Source: Rhodospirillales bacterium 24-66-33 (GTDB taxonomy: Bacteria; Pseudomonadota; Alphaproteobacteria; Reyranellales; Reyranellaceae). From it: a DNA stretch of 64,000 bases. Of this stretch, positions 9,088 to 18,323 are shown piece by piece (the stretch's first letter is position 1; each line of letters opens with the position of its first letter). The notes under the pieces were generated by a model that saw only the letters and a list, made by a program, of their open reading frames with translations, made no database searches and was not told where the DNA came from. The position numbers and the translations under genes were made by a program. Location: assembly GCA_002281855.1 (NCBI GenBank), contig NCHQ01000032.1, positions 23,039-87,038 of the forward strand, in the 5' to 3' direction.

Positions 9088-10257
9088 ATGAGATACGGGG
9101 CGCGCGGTTTGGGGCAGCTTTCCCTTGTTCTCGGTCGACGGCTTGTCGGATTGCTTCCCGGTGTGCTTCTCGGCCTCTCCGTCGTCCTCCCAGCCGGGGC
9201 CCAGACCAAGCCCGCCGAGAACGCGCCGCCGGTCGTGCTGGTGCGGCCGGTGGAGGTGCGGACCCTGGCGCCGCAGTCGGAATATGTCGGCCGCCTCGCC
9301 GTGTTCGACAAGGTCGAGCTGCGGGCGCGCGTGAAGGGCGTGCTCGGCAAGCGTGAGTTCGCCGACGGCACCAAGGTCGCCGAGGGCCAGCTGCTGTTCA
9401 CCATCGATCCCACGTCCTACCGCATCGCCGTGAACCAGAAGCGCGCGCTGCGCGACGGCGCGCAGGCGGCGCTGATCAATGCGGACGCGCAGCTCAAGCG
9501 CGCGGTCGAGCTGCTGCGCACCAACAACGTCTCGCAGGTCTCCTACGACCAGCGGCTGGCCGAGCAGCTGCAGGCCAAGGCTACGCTCGACGACGCCCAG
9601 GCGCAGCTCGACGATGCCGAGTTGCAGCTCTCCTATACGCAGATCACCGCGCCGATCGCCGGCCTGATCGGCCGCTCCAGCGTCTCGCCGGGAAATCTCG
9701 TCGGCCCGGAGTCGGGCGTTCTCGCCACCATCGTGAACGAGCGGCAGATCCGCGCCCTGTTCTCGGTCCCCCAGGCGGACCTGCTGAACGTGCGCCGCGA
9801 CCTGCGCACGGGCGAGCCGCTCGCCGTCCGGTTGCGCCTCGCCGACGGCAAGCTCTACCACGAGAAGGGCAAGGTCGATTTCATCGACGTCGCGGTCGAT
9901 CCCACCACCGACGGCCAGATGGCGCGCGCGGTGTTCGACAATGCCGACGAGCTGCTGACCGATGGCCAGACGGTGCGGGTGATCGTCGAGGGCAACGAAC
10001 CGGCCAAGGTGATGGTGGTGCCGCAGGCGGCCATGGCGATCGACCAGACCGGCCGCTACGTCTATGTGGTCGACGGCAGGGGCGTCGTCGAGCAGCGCCG
10101 CATCACTATCGACTTCGTGCGCGACGGCATGATCGCGGTGACGGGCGGCCTCAAGGAGGGCGACCGGGTCATCGTGCAGGGCCAGCAGCGGGTGCGCGCG
10201 GGCATGGCGGTCGAGGCGCAGCCGGCGCCGGCTCCCGCCGGCCAGCCGAAGCGCTGA
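9088..10257 (+). CDS. RND efflux periplasmic adaptor (membrane fusion protein)
   Basis: A 389-residue MexA/AcrA-type adaptor. A signal peptide to about residue 38 is cleaved near AGA-Q, without a lipobox cysteine. Then come the lipoyl-like half-motif (YVGRLAVFDKVELRARVKGV), the alpha-helical hairpin (about residues 105-175), the second lipoyl half (LSYTQITAPIAGLIG) and the beta-barrel and membrane-proximal domains. It bridges the inner-membrane pump to an outer-membrane channel. It starts at ATG 9088 behind a GGAG-containing leader and is followed after 4 bases by the RND pump gene, an operon. No outer-membrane factor gene or TetR repressor lies next to it. Confidence 0.9.
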   Translation: MRYGARGLGQLSLVLGRRLVGLLPGVLLGLSVVLPAGAQTKPAENAPPVVLVRPVEVRTLAPQSEYVGRLAVFDKVELRARVKGVLGKREFADGTKVAEGQLLFTIDPTSYRIAVNQKRALRDGAQAALINADAQLKRAVELLRTNNVSQVSYDQRLAEQLQAKATLDDAQAQLDDAELQLSYTQITAPIAGLIGRSSVSPGNLVGPESGVLATIVNERQIRALFSVPQADLLNVRRDLRTGEPLAVRLRLADGKLYHEKGKVDFIDVAVDPTTDGQMARAVFDNADELLTDGQTVRVIVEGNEPAKVMVVPQAAMAIDQTGRYVYVVDGRGVVEQRRITIDFVRDGMIAVTGGLKEGDRVIVQGQQRVRAGMAVEAQPAPAPAGQPKR

Positions 10258-10261
10258 TCCC

Positions 10262-13200
10262 ATGGGCATCGCCGCCGTCTTCATCCGCCGCCCGCGTCTC
10301 GCCTTCGTCGTCTCCGCGATCATGGTCATCGCGGGCCTGCTGGCGCTGGGCAGCCTGCCGATCGCGCAGTTCCCCAATATCGTGCCGCCGGAAGTCACCG
10401 TCACGACCAGCTATCCCGGCGCCTCGGCCCAGGTGGTCGAGGAGAGCGTGGCGCAGATCATCGAGCGCAACGTCAACGGCGTCGAGAACATGATCTCGAT
10501 GAAGTCGACCTCGGGCAGCGACGGCAGCTACGCCCTCAGCGTCTACTTCAAGGTGGGCTCGAACCCGCAGGACCACACGGTCAACGTCAACAATCGCATC
10601 AACCGCGCCATGCCGCAGCTGCCCGACGAGGTGCAGCGCAACGGCGTGCTGGTGAAGAAGCAGTCCTCGGCGCTGCTGCAGGTGGTCGCCGTCTATTCGC
10701 CCAAGGGCACCCGCGACGCGCTGTTCCTCTCGAACTTCGCCACCATCAACGTGATCGACGCCATGCAGCGCGTGCCGGGCGTCGGCTCGGCCGGCCTGTT
10801 CGGCGGGCTCGACTACGCCATGCGCGTGTGGCTCGACCTCGACCGCATGTCGAGCCTCGGCGTCACCTCGCAGGACGTCGTGGCGGCGATCGAGGCCAAG
10901 AACATGCAGGCCGCCGTCGGCCGCGTCGGCGCCGCGCCGCTGCTCGACGGCGTCGATTTCCAGATCAACATCACGGCGAAGGGCCGGCTCACCTCGCCGG
11001 AGGAGTTCGGCAACATCACCGTGCGCGTGAACCCGGACGGCGCGCTGCTGCGCATCCGCGACATCGGCCGGGTCGAGCTGGGCTCGGCCAATGCCGACGT
11101 GACCACGCGCTACAACGGCAAGCCGGCGGCCGGCATCAACATCTACCAGCTCGCGGGTGCCAATGCGCTGGCCACCGCCGAGGGCGTGCGGCAGGTGCTG
11201 AAGGAGGTCGAGGACCGGCTGCCCGAGGATGTCGCCCTGGAGGTGATGTACGACACGACGGTGTTCGTCGAGGCGACGATCCACAGCGTGGTGAAGACGC
11301 TGATCGAAGCCTTCGTGCTGGTCGCGCTCGTGGTCTTCCTGTTCCTGGGCAGCGTCCGCGCGACGTTGATTCCCATCATCGCCGTGCCGGTGGCGCTGAT
11401 CGGCACCTTCGCGGTGATGCAGATAATGGGCTTCTCGCTCAACACCGTGTCGCTGCTGGCGCTGGTGCTGGCCATCGGCATCGTGGTCGACGACGCCATC
11501 GTCGTGGTCGAGGCGGTTGAGCACAAGCTGGAGAAGGAGCCGCATCTCACGCCGGCCGAGGCCACCGAGAAGGCAATGGCCGAGGTCACGGGACCGATCA
11601 TCGCCATCACCCTGGTGCTGCTCTCGGTCTTCATCCCGACGGCCTTCATGCCGGGCATCGCCGGCAAGCTCTACCAGCAGTTCGCGCTCACCATCTCGGT
11701 CGCCATGGTGATCTCGGCGGTCAACGCGCTGTCGCTGTCGCCCGCGCTGTGCGCCCTGCTGCTCACCCGTCGCGCCGCGCCGCGCGGCCTGATGGCCCGC
11801 ATCCAGCGCGGCCTCGACGCTTCCCGCAACGGCTACCTGAAGCTGGCGACGCCGCTGATCCGGCGCAGCGTGCTGGCGGTCGGCCTGGTCGGCCTGTTCG
11901 CGCTGGCGACCGGCGGGCTGCTTCGGATCGTGCCCACCGGCTTCCTGCCCGAGGAGGACCAGTCCTCCTTCATGGCCGAGATCCAGCTGCCCGACGCCGC
12001 CTCGACCAGCCGCACCCTCGAGGCGGTGACGGAGGTCGAGGCCATGCTGACGGGTCAGCCCTGGCTGCAGAACTTCTTCACCGTGAGCGGCACCAGCCTG
12101 CTCGACGGGCTGAACCTGCCCAACCGCGCCATGATGATCGTCTCGCTCAAACCCTATGCCGAGCGGCCCGGCCACGACCTGTCGGCCTTCGCGGTGCTGG
12201 AGCGGCTCAACAAGGCGTTCCAGCGCGTGGCCGCGGCCAACATCTATGCCTTCAACCCGCCGCCGATCGCGGGGCTGGGCAACTCCGCGGGCTTCGAATT
12301 CGAAGTCCAGAGCCTCACCGGCGCACCGCCGGAGGAGATCGTGGCGGTGGCGCGTGGCGTCATCAACGCGGCGCAGGCCGCGCCCGAGCTGGCCGGTGTC
12401 TTCACCACCTACAGCGCCTCGACGCCGCAGATCCGGCTCGATCTCGACCGCGACCGCGCCGAGACGCTGGGCGTCGCCATCCCCGACATCTTTTCCGCGT
12501 TGCAGACCGCGATGGGCAGCCGCAACGTCAACAACTTCAACATGTTCGGCCGCACCTGGACGGTGCGCGTGCAGGCCGACGCCGCCGACCGGCGCACCAT
12601 CGAGGATGTGAACCGCGTGCGCGTGCGCTCGTCGAGCGGCACCCTGGTGCCGCTGCAGGCGATGGCGACTCTGGAGCTCACGACGGCGCCCGCCACCATC
12701 AACCGCTACAACAACCTGCGCTCGGTGACGCTGAACGGCGCGCCGGCCGCCGGCTATTCCTCGGGCGACGCGATCGCGGCGATGGAGCGGGTGGCGCGCG
12801 CCAGCCTGCCGCCGGGCTACGGCTTCCAGTGGGCGGGCACGGCGCAGCAGGAGAAGGAGGCGGGCAGCCAGACCGGCTTCGTGCTCGCGCTCGCGGTTCT
12901 GTTCGCCTACCTGTTCCTGGTCGGCCTCTACGAGAGCCTGGCGCTGCCGGTGGCGGCGCTGCTGTCGGTGATCGTCGGCCTGTTCGGCGCGCTGGCCGCG
13001 CTGTGGCTCACCGGCCTCGCCAACAACATCTACGCCCAGATCGGCATCGTCGTGCTGATCGCGCTGGCGGCCAAGAACGCCATTCTGGTGATCGAAGTGG
13101 CGATGCACGAACGGGCGGGCGGCAGCGACCCGGTGACGGCCGCCACCTCGGCCGCTGGCCAGCGCTTCCGCGCCGTCATGATGACCTCCTTCGCCTTCAT

Positions 13201-13420
13201 CCTGGGCCTGGTGCCGCTGGTGATCGCCTCGGGCGCGGGCGCGGCGACCCAGCGCGCGGTCGGCACCGCCGTATTCGGCGGCATGCTGGCGGCCTCCTGC
13301 CTCGGCATCTTCGTGATCCCGGGCCTCTACGTCGCCTTCGAGAAGATGCGGCGCGCGGTGCCCGGGATGCTGCGCAAGCCGTTCGCGCGTGCCCGGCGGC
13401 CCGGAGACCGGCCGGGCTGA
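10262..13420 (+). CDS. RND multidrug efflux pump, HAE1 (AcrB/MexB-like) family
   Basis: A 1052-residue inner-membrane transporter of normal family length with twelve helices and two large periplasmic loops. The proton-relay residues are present: D410-D411 in GIVVDDAIVVVE (helix 4) and K938 in AAKNAILVIE (helix 10). Further signatures are PIAQFPNIVPPEVTV at the N-terminus and IVPTGFLPEEDQ. It exports hydrophobic compounds by proton exchange as a trimer with the adaptor encoded just upstream. No ribosome site is obvious; the 4-base gap suggests translational coupling. Confidence 0.92.
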   Translation: MGIAAVFIRRPRLAFVVSAIMVIAGLLALGSLPIAQFPNIVPPEVTVTTSYPGASAQVVEESVAQIIERNVNGVENMISMKSTSGSDGSYALSVYFKVGSNPQDHTVNVNNRINRAMPQLPDEVQRNGVLVKKQSSALLQVVAVYSPKGTRDALFLSNFATINVIDAMQRVPGVGSAGLFGGLDYAMRVWLDLDRMSSLGVTSQDVVAAIEAKNMQAAVGRVGAAPLLDGVDFQINITAKGRLTSPEEFGNITVRVNPDGALLRIRDIGRVELGSANADVTTRYNGKPAAGINIYQLAGANALATAEGVRQVLKEVEDRLPEDVALEVMYDTTVFVEATIHSVVKTLIEAFVLVALVVFLFLGSVRATLIPIIAVPVALIGTFAVMQIMGFSLNTVSLLALVLAIGIVVDDAIVVVEAVEHKLEKEPHLTPAEATEKAMAEVTGPIIAITLVLLSVFIPTAFMPGIAGKLYQQFALTISVAMVISAVNALSLSPALCALLLTRRAAPRGLMARIQRGLDASRNGYLKLATPLIRRSVLAVGLVGLFALATGGLLRIVPTGFLPEEDQSSFMAEIQLPDAASTSRTLEAVTEVEAMLTGQPWLQNFFTVSGTSLLDGLNLPNRAMMIVSLKPYAERPGHDLSAFAVLERLNKAFQRVAAANIYAFNPPPIAGLGNSAGFEFEVQSLTGAPPEEIVAVARGVINAAQAAPELAGVFTTYSASTPQIRLDLDRDRAETLGVAIPDIFSALQTAMGSRNVNNFNMFGRTWTVRVQADAADRRTIEDVNRVRVRSSSGTLVPLQAMATLELTTAPATINRYNNLRSVTLNGAPAAGYSSGDAIAAMERVARASLPPGYGFQWAGTAQQEKEAGSQTGFVLALAVLFAYLFLVGLYESLALPVAALLSVIVGLFGALAALWLTGLANNIYAQIGIVVLIALAAKNAILVIEVAMHERAGGSDPVTAATSAAGQRFRAVMMTSFAFILGLVPLVIASGAGAATQRAVGTAVFGGMLAASCLGIFVIPGLYVAFEKMRRAVPGMLRKPFARARRPGDRPG

Positions 13421-13422
13421 AC

Positions 13423-14931
13423 TCAGCCCGGTATCAGCCGTTCCTTGATGCGGCCGGCGCGCTCGCGCAGCCGCTGGCGCAGGCCGCGCAGCAGGCCGCC
13501 GTTCGACATCGCCTCGAACACGTCCTCGGCCCCTTCGGGGTCGAGCACCTGGTTGTCGGCCAGCCATTTCTCGACCTCCTCGAGGTCGGGAATTTCGTAG
13601 GGGCGCAGCGAGCGGCCCTTGCCGCGCAACGTCTCGACGGCGCCAATCAGCGAACCCTTGGTCTCGATCGCGGCGGCAACCTCGGCCGCGGGGACGCCCA
13701 GATGCTCGGCGAGCAGGCTGTCGCGCAGGGAGCGGATCTGGTCCGCGGCGCCCTCGTTGCCGGGATGGGCGGCATCGATCGTGACGTCGCATTCGGTGTC
13801 GAGACGCATCGAGCGGTTGTTCATGTTCGACGAGCCGACATGCAGCACCTCGTCGTCGACGATCGTCATCTTGGCGTGCACGTAGATCGCCTCGCCCTGC
13901 GCGGTGTAGGGATGATAAAGGCGCAAACGCCCGTGCCGGTCGAGCCGGTGCAGCGCCCCGTAGAGCCGGGCGCGCGCCGTATCCATGGCGACCGGCTCCA
14001 GCCAGCCCTGCGACCTGAAGGGATTGACCAGGACGATCTCCGGCCCGTCGGGCTCCTCCAGCCGGTGGGCGATCGCCTCGGCGATGCGGCGCGACGCGAA
14101 ATACTGGCTCTCGGCATAGATGTAGCGCCGCGCCCGCGCGATCAGCGCGAGATAGGTCGCCTCGATCTCGCGCACCGCCGCCTCGCCATCGCCTTCCGGT
14201 CGCGAGCGGCAGATCGCAACGGAGATGTCGCGGAACCCCGCGTCGAGCCCGTCGGGCCAGCAACCGCCGCCACCCTCCACCGGCGCGAGTTCGGCGCCGC
14301 CGGCCTTCCGCCAGCGATGCCGCGACAGCTCGCCCAGCGCCGCCGCCACCGGGCCTTCCAGGATGGTGGTCGCGTCGTGCCAGGGCGCGTAGGGGCTGCC
14401 GCCCGGGCCGACGCGGCGCGGATCGTCGTCGCGATGCTCCGGCGTGTCCCAGCGGTTGCTGGTCATGTCGATGCCGCCGCAGAAGGCCAGGCAGTCGTCG
14501 ATCACGACGATCTTGTGATGGTGCGAGGCGCCCAGGGTCGCGGCGCTGTCGAGTCGCGTGTGGATGCGCCGGTGGGCCATCCAGCGCATCAGGGTGAAGA
14601 TCGTGGTGCCGCGGACCAGGGTCTTCACCGCACCCATGTTCCAGCGCAGCAGAAACACTTCCAGCTCGGGATTGCGCTTCACCAGCCACAGCACGAACTC
14701 GCCCAGGGTGCGCGGCTCACCCGGGAGGCGCTCGTCGGAGAGTTCGATGCGGGCGTCGAAGTCCCAGCCGATCAGCATGATGCGCTTGCGGGCCTTCAGC
14801 ATCGCCTGGCGGCCGACCTCGAAATAGGCCTTCGCATCGACGATCAACCCGGCCCGCGTCGCTTTCTCCCGCCGCCAGAACAGGGCCCTGTCGGTGCCGT
14901 CGTCTGCTTCCATTCGATCAGTGTACGGCAT
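13423..14931 (-). CDS. Phospholipase D-like/cardiolipin-synthase-like protein
   Basis: A 502-residue protein with two HKD motifs. The first is HHKIVVIDD at about residues 138-146 (H138, K140, D145); the second is VHAKMTIVDDEVLHVGSSN in the C-terminal half. The two motifs form one active site that transfers or hydrolyses phosphatidyl groups. The pattern (IMLIGWDFDARIEL, RRIHTRLDSAATLGASHHHK, CGGIDMTSNRWDTP) is that of bacterial PLD-type lipid enzymes. There is no membrane anchor. The start is 14931; MEADDG at 14913 is an alternative. It ends 2 bases from the convergent RND gene and is a single gene. Confidence 0.85.
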   Translation of the reverse strand: MPYTDRMEADDGTDRALFWRREKATRAGLIVDAKAYFEVGRQAMLKARKRIMLIGWDFDARIELSDERLPGEPRTLGEFVLWLVKRNPELEVFLLRWNMGAVKTLVRGTTIFTLMRWMAHRRIHTRLDSAATLGASHHHKIVVIDDCLAFCGGIDMTSNRWDTPEHRDDDPRRVGPGGSPYAPWHDATTILEGPVAAALGELSRHRWRKAGGAELAPVEGGGGCWPDGLDAGFRDISVAICRSRPEGDGEAAVREIEATYLALIARARRYIYAESQYFASRRIAEAIAHRLEEPDGPEIVLVNPFRSQGWLEPVAMDTARARLYGALHRLDRHGRLRLYHPYTAQGEAIYVHAKMTIVDDEVLHVGSSNMNNRSMRLDTECDVTIDAAHPGNEGAADQIRSLRDSLLAEHLGVPAAEVAAAIETKGSLIGAVETLRGKGRSLRPYEIPDLEEVEKWLADNQVLDPEGAEDVFEAMSNGGLLRGLRQRLRERAGRIKERLIPG

Positions 14932-14967
14932 GGCGCGGCCAGGAAGGAGGAGTGAACGCCGGGCAGA

Positions 14968-16110
14968 TCAGAAATGCCAGGCGAAGCGCAGCGTCGCGCT
15001 CTGGTTCAGGTACGACGTCCCCGTCGAGAGCCCGTAGGCGGCCTTGGCCTCGAATCCATGAGCGCGATAGACCTGCAGTCCGGCTTCCAGGGTGGCGAGG
15101 ACGTTGGGGGCAGAGACCGTCGCCTGGAATGCGCCCACCCCGGCCAGCGGGCCGGAGACGAACCAGGTCTGGAAACCCGAGCTGCTGTCGGGGAGCACCG
15201 TCGCGCCCGCCACGAGGTAGGGCCGCAGGATCGTGGCGTCGGCAAAGTCGATCCGGCCGCCGACTTCCAGTGCCGGCGCGATGGCCGGGCGAACCGTGCT
15301 CTCGCCGCCGAAACCCATCGCCAGACCGGATCCGCCGGACTCCTGGAAGGCCGGCCGGTTGAAGTAACGCAGCTCCAGGTCGAGGCGCGGCCGCAGATAC
15401 CAGCCGTCGAAGGGAAGCTCGTAGGCGCCGCGCAGCCGAACGCTGCCGCCATAGGAGGTGGTCGCGCCGGTGATCTGGCCGGCTTCGCGTTGCAGCGCGT
15501 TGACGCTGGCGCCGAAGGCGAGGCCAGCCGCCAGCAGCCACGGACCGCGCACCAGCTTGAGCGCGATGGCGCCGTCGTAGGTCTGGCCGGTGCTCGACAC
15601 GTATCCGCCGCCGGCCTGACCCGATGCGAACCCGATCCCCAGGAAGCCTCCGAGGAACCAGCCCTCGGCCACCTGCTTCTGGCCGCCGACCCGATAGGTG
15701 GCCGCCTGGGACGTGCCGGCGGCATCGCCGGACCCTTGGCTCGTCCACTGGCCGGACAGCGTGCCCCACAGGCAGCCATCCTCGGTCAGCAGGAGCGTCC
15801 CGCCGGCGAATACCGGGCAACTGAAGGCCGGCGTCGGCGAGACCGCGGCGCCGGCGGCCGCACCCGCCGCCGCAGCGGCCGAGGCGGTGGTTCCGCCCGA
15901 GCCCAGGGCACCGACGATCATCGCGCTCGCCACCACGACGTCGGCGACGATCGTCGCATCGCGCGGGGGCAGGCCCTGCGAACCGAGCGCGCTCTGCAAC
16001 GTCGAATCGATTTGCGCGATCGTCCCCGGCCGGCGAATGTCGTCGGCCCCGGCAGGATGTGCGCCCATCACGAATGCACCGGCCAACGCCAGCAGGCCGA
16101 TCTTTCGCAT
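14968..16110 (-). CDS. Outer-membrane beta-barrel protein, autotransporter-barrel-like
   Basis: A 380-residue protein with a signal peptide (cleavage near AGA-D at about residue 23). A low-complexity alanine/glycine stretch (about residues 65-95) is followed by a 250-residue region of alternating strands ending in phenylalanine (LRFAWHF), the usual sorting signal of barrel proteins. The barrel part (GGFLGIGFASGQ, GGSVRLRGAYELPF, LRPRLDLELRYF) resembles autotransporter barrels, but no passenger domain is long enough to be one. The start at 16110 is the only one giving the signal peptide. It is divergent from the potassium-channel gene. Its function is unknown. Confidence 0.65.
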   Translation of the reverse strand: MRKIGLLALAGAFVMGAHPAGADDIRRPGTIAQIDSTLQSALGSQGLPPRDATIVADVVVASAMIVGALGSGGTTASAAAAAGAAAGAAVSPTPAFSCPVFAGGTLLLTEDGCLWGTLSGQWTSQGSGDAAGTSQAATYRVGGQKQVAEGWFLGGFLGIGFASGQAGGGYVSSTGQTYDGAIALKLVRGPWLLAAGLAFGASVNALQREAGQITGATTSYGGSVRLRGAYELPFDGWYLRPRLDLELRYFNRPAFQESGGSGLAMGFGGESTVRPAIAPALEVGGRIDFADATILRPYLVAGATVLPDSSSGFQTWFVSGPLAGVGAFQATVSAPNVLATLEAGLQVYRAHGFEAKAAYGLSTGTSYLNQSATLRFAWHF

Positions 16111-16140
16111 GGTCCACGCCCTCTCGACTGCCCGAACGCC

Positions 16141-16167
16141 CGTCGATGCAAGCTGTCGGCATCGACG
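16141..16167. promoter_or_regulatory. Inverted repeat in the barrel/channel divergent promoter region
   Basis: Perfect nine-base arms CGTCGATGC and GCATCGACG with a nine-base spacer. It lies 31 bases upstream of the barrel gene start and about 135 upstream of the channel gene. The position suits an operator or leader hairpin. Confidence 0.3.
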
Positions 16168-16302
16168 TTTCCGCGGTCGTCCTCTCGCATGGGACGAGAC
16201 CGGCGCCAAGCAAATACGGTCCCCGTCTGGTCCGGGTCGGAGCCGGTAGTCCGTCCATCGCTGTCTCGGTGCTGGGGAGCCGCGGCCGTGGTATCTGGAG
16301 GC

Positions 16303-17076
16303 ATGGCAACGACGGCATTGCGCGAAAAGTTCCAGAACCTCTATTTCGGCGACGGACCGGAAGCGCGACGGTTTCGTTACGGTCTCGTGGGCTTCGACCT
16401 CGCCACCATCGGCCTGTTCTTCGTCGCGCCCTTCGGCGGCCAGCAGACGTGGATGATCGCCCTCGACCTCGCCCTCGGCATCCTGCTGTCGGCCGAGTTC
16501 GCGGCGCGGCTCTGGGTACAGCGGCGGCCGCTGCGTCATCTCTTCAGCCTATCCTCGGCGGCGGACCTGATCGTGATCCTGTCGCTGCTGCTGCCGGTGT
16601 TCATCGAGAACCTGGCCTTCCTGCGCATCGCCCGCGCGCTGCGCCTGCTGCGCTCCTACCACCTGCTGCGCGACCTGCGGCAGGACTCGGAGTGGTTCCG
16701 GCGCAACGAGGACATCATCCAGCGCACGGTCAATCTCGGCGTCTTCATCTTCATCGTGACGTCGGTGGTCTACGTCACCCAGCACAACATCAACCCGAAC
16801 ATCGCGACCTACATCGACGCGCTGTACTTCACCATCACGACGCTCACGACCACGGGCTTTGGCGACATCACCCTGACCGGGCCCGGCGGGCGGCTGCTCG
16901 CGGTGATCATCATGGTGGTGGGAGTCGGCCTGTTCCTGCGCCTGCTGCAGGCCATCTTCCGGCCCAACAAGGTCCGCTTCGAATGCCCGTCCTGCGCGCT
17001 GCTGGTGCACGACCTCGACGCGGTGCACTGCAAGCATTGCGGCATCGTTCTTCAGATCCCGAACGAGGGGATTTAG
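16303..17076 (+). CDS. Voltage-gated-type potassium channel with C-terminal zinc ribbon
   Basis: A 257-residue six-helix channel. Helices lie at about 28-45, 50-70 and 86-103. An S4-like segment (FLRIARALRLLRSYH) has arginines at 108, 111, 114 and 117, every third residue as in a voltage sensor. Helix 5 is near 141-158, the selectivity filter TTTGFGD at 182-188 and helix 6 near 196-215. The last 35 residues carry two CxxC pairs (CPSC, CKHC), a zinc-ribbon-like tail that is unusual for such channels. It starts at ATG 16303 after a GGAG ribosome site. A shortened copy of its 3' end occurs at 19482-19559. Confidence 0.85.
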   Translation: MATTALREKFQNLYFGDGPEARRFRYGLVGFDLATIGLFFVAPFGGQQTWMIALDLALGILLSAEFAARLWVQRRPLRHLFSLSSAADLIVILSLLLPVFIENLAFLRIARALRLLRSYHLLRDLRQDSEWFRRNEDIIQRTVNLGVFIFIVTSVVYVTQHNINPNIATYIDALYFTITTLTTTGFGDITLTGPGGRLLAVIIMVVGVGLFLRLLQAIFRPNKVRFECPSCALLVHDLDAVHCKHCGIVLQIPNEGI

Positions 17077-17086
17077 AGCGAAGCAC

Positions 17087-17202
17087 CCGTCGTCCCGACC
17101 GGAGCGAAGCGGAGTGGAGGGACCTTCTCTCCTCAGTCTGACAGCCTTTGGTGGAGAGGAGGTCTCTCCGCTTCGCGCTGCGCGCTTCGGTCGAGACGAC
17201 GG
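17087..17202. repeat. Long imperfect palindrome, family A copy 1
   Basis: The left arm starts CCGTCGTCCCGACCGGAGC and continues with a GCGGAGTGGAGG-type stretch. The right arm mirrors it and ends TCGAGACGACGG. The arms pair over about 45 bases around a loop containing CAGCCTTTGG. It lies between the convergent channel and OxyR-like genes and could stop transcription from both sides. Related copies are at 18175-18323 and, shortened, at 22878-22918. Confidence 0.7.
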
Positions 17203-17219
17203 AAACTCGCTGGGATGCT

Positions 17220-18134
17220 CTACAGCGCCGGCCCCGCAAGAATGCTCCGCGCTTCCACCGCGATCGTCTCGGCGATGGTGGCGTAGCTGTCGGCATAGGC
17301 CGAGCCGTCGCGCCACACCGCGGCGAGGGAGCGGCTGGCGGTCCAGCCGGCCATGGGGAGGCGGGTGACCATGTCGGCGCCGCCCACTTCCGAGCGCAGA
17401 TAGAGTTCCGGCAGGATGGCGAAGCCCAGGCCCGAGCCGCACATCTGGCGCAGGCTGTCGAGGCTGGTGCCCTCATAGTCCTCGAGCAGCGTGGCCTTGA
17501 GGTCGTCGCAGATCTCGCGCGCCTGGCGGTGGGCATGGTGGCGACGGTCGAGGCTGAGGAAGCCGATCCCCGCCAGGTCGCCGCGGCGCACTTTGGCCGA
17601 GCGGCCCAGCGGATGCTCGGGCGGGCAGACGATGTGCAGCGGCTCTCGGAACAGCGGCTCGATGTGCAGGTCGCTGCCGGAGACGGGCAGGGGCGACAGG
17701 ACCATGTCGAGCGCGCCGCGCGCCAGCTCGCGCACCTGCTCGTCGGGAATGCCTTCGCGGATGTAGAGCCGCAGGTCGGGGAAGCGCCGGTGCAGCGAGG
17801 CCACGATGCGCGGCATCAGGTAGGGGCCGAGCGTCGGCGTGACGCCGAAGCGGATCGTGCCCGCGATGCCGGCCCGCGAGCGCCGCACCATGTCCTCGGC
17901 ATCCTTCACGTCGAGCAGGATGCGCCGCGCGCGCGTCACCAGGTCCCGGCCGATCGGCGTGAGCTGGACAGGGCTCTCGTTGCGCTCGACCAGGGTCACA
18001 CCCAGCCGCGCTTCCAGCGCCCGCACCTGCTGGCTGAGCGTGGGCTGGGCGATGTGCACGGCGTCGGCGGCCCGCCGGAAATTCCGGGTGTCGGCCAAGG
18101 CCACCAGATAGGAGAGCTGGCGCAGCGTGGTCAT
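17220..18134 (-). CDS. LysR-family regulator, OxyR-like, lacking the peroxidatic cysteine
   Basis: A 304-residue LysR protein. The N-terminal winged helix includes RNFRRAADAVHIAQPTLSQQ and LERLGV-type packing (LEARLGVTLVERNE); the co-inducer domain resembles OxyR (GTSLDSLRQMCGSGLGFAIL). Aligned by eye to E. coli OxyR, the C199 position (G-H-C-L-R-D-Q) reads R-H-H-A-H-R-Q, so the peroxidatic cysteine is replaced by histidine, while the resolving position keeps cysteine (REIC). It may therefore sense something other than hydrogen peroxide, or use another mechanism. It lies between two family A palindromes and has no obvious divergent target gene beside it. Confidence 0.8.
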   Translation of the reverse strand: MTTLRQLSYLVALADTRNFRRAADAVHIAQPTLSQQVRALEARLGVTLVERNESPVQLTPIGRDLVTRARRILLDVKDAEDMVRRSRAGIAGTIRFGVTPTLGPYLMPRIVASLHRRFPDLRLYIREGIPDEQVRELARGALDMVLSPLPVSGSDLHIEPLFREPLHIVCPPEHPLGRSAKVRRGDLAGIGFLSLDRRHHAHRQAREICDDLKATLLEDYEGTSLDSLRQMCGSGLGFAILPELYLRSEVGGADMVTRLPMAGWTASRSLAAVWRDGSAYADSYATIAETIAVEARSILAGPAL

Positions 18135-18174
18135 GGCGGGCTCACGGCAGGGCTATCGCATGTCACCCGCTCAC

Positions 18175-18323
18175 CCGTCGTCTCGACCGAAGCCGAGCCC
18201 CTCGAGTACCTCGGGATAAACTCCGCGAGGCGGAGTGGAGAGACCTTCTCTCTACGATTAGCCGGCTTTTGGTAGAGCGAAGGTCTCTCCACTCCGCGCT
18301 GCGCGCTCCGGTCGAGACGACGG
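18175..18323. repeat. Long imperfect palindrome, family A copy 2 with an inserted module
   Basis: The arms match copy 1 (CCGTCGTCTCGACCGAAGC at the left end, TCGAGACGACGG at the right). The left arm carries an extra module at about 18198-18226 (CCCTCGAGTACCTCGGGATA followed by AACTCC) that is nearly identical to one at about 63970-63995. It sits upstream of terC. Confidence 0.7.

Noticed and set aside
10169..14689. 1506-codon minus-strand open frame
   Set aside because: It is antisense to the RND pump and reads as His/Arg/Gly-rich nonsense, a GC-driven shadow.
11749..14955. 1068-codon plus-strand open frame
   Set aside because: It runs out of frame through the RND gene and antisense to the PLD gene; no domain is recognisable.
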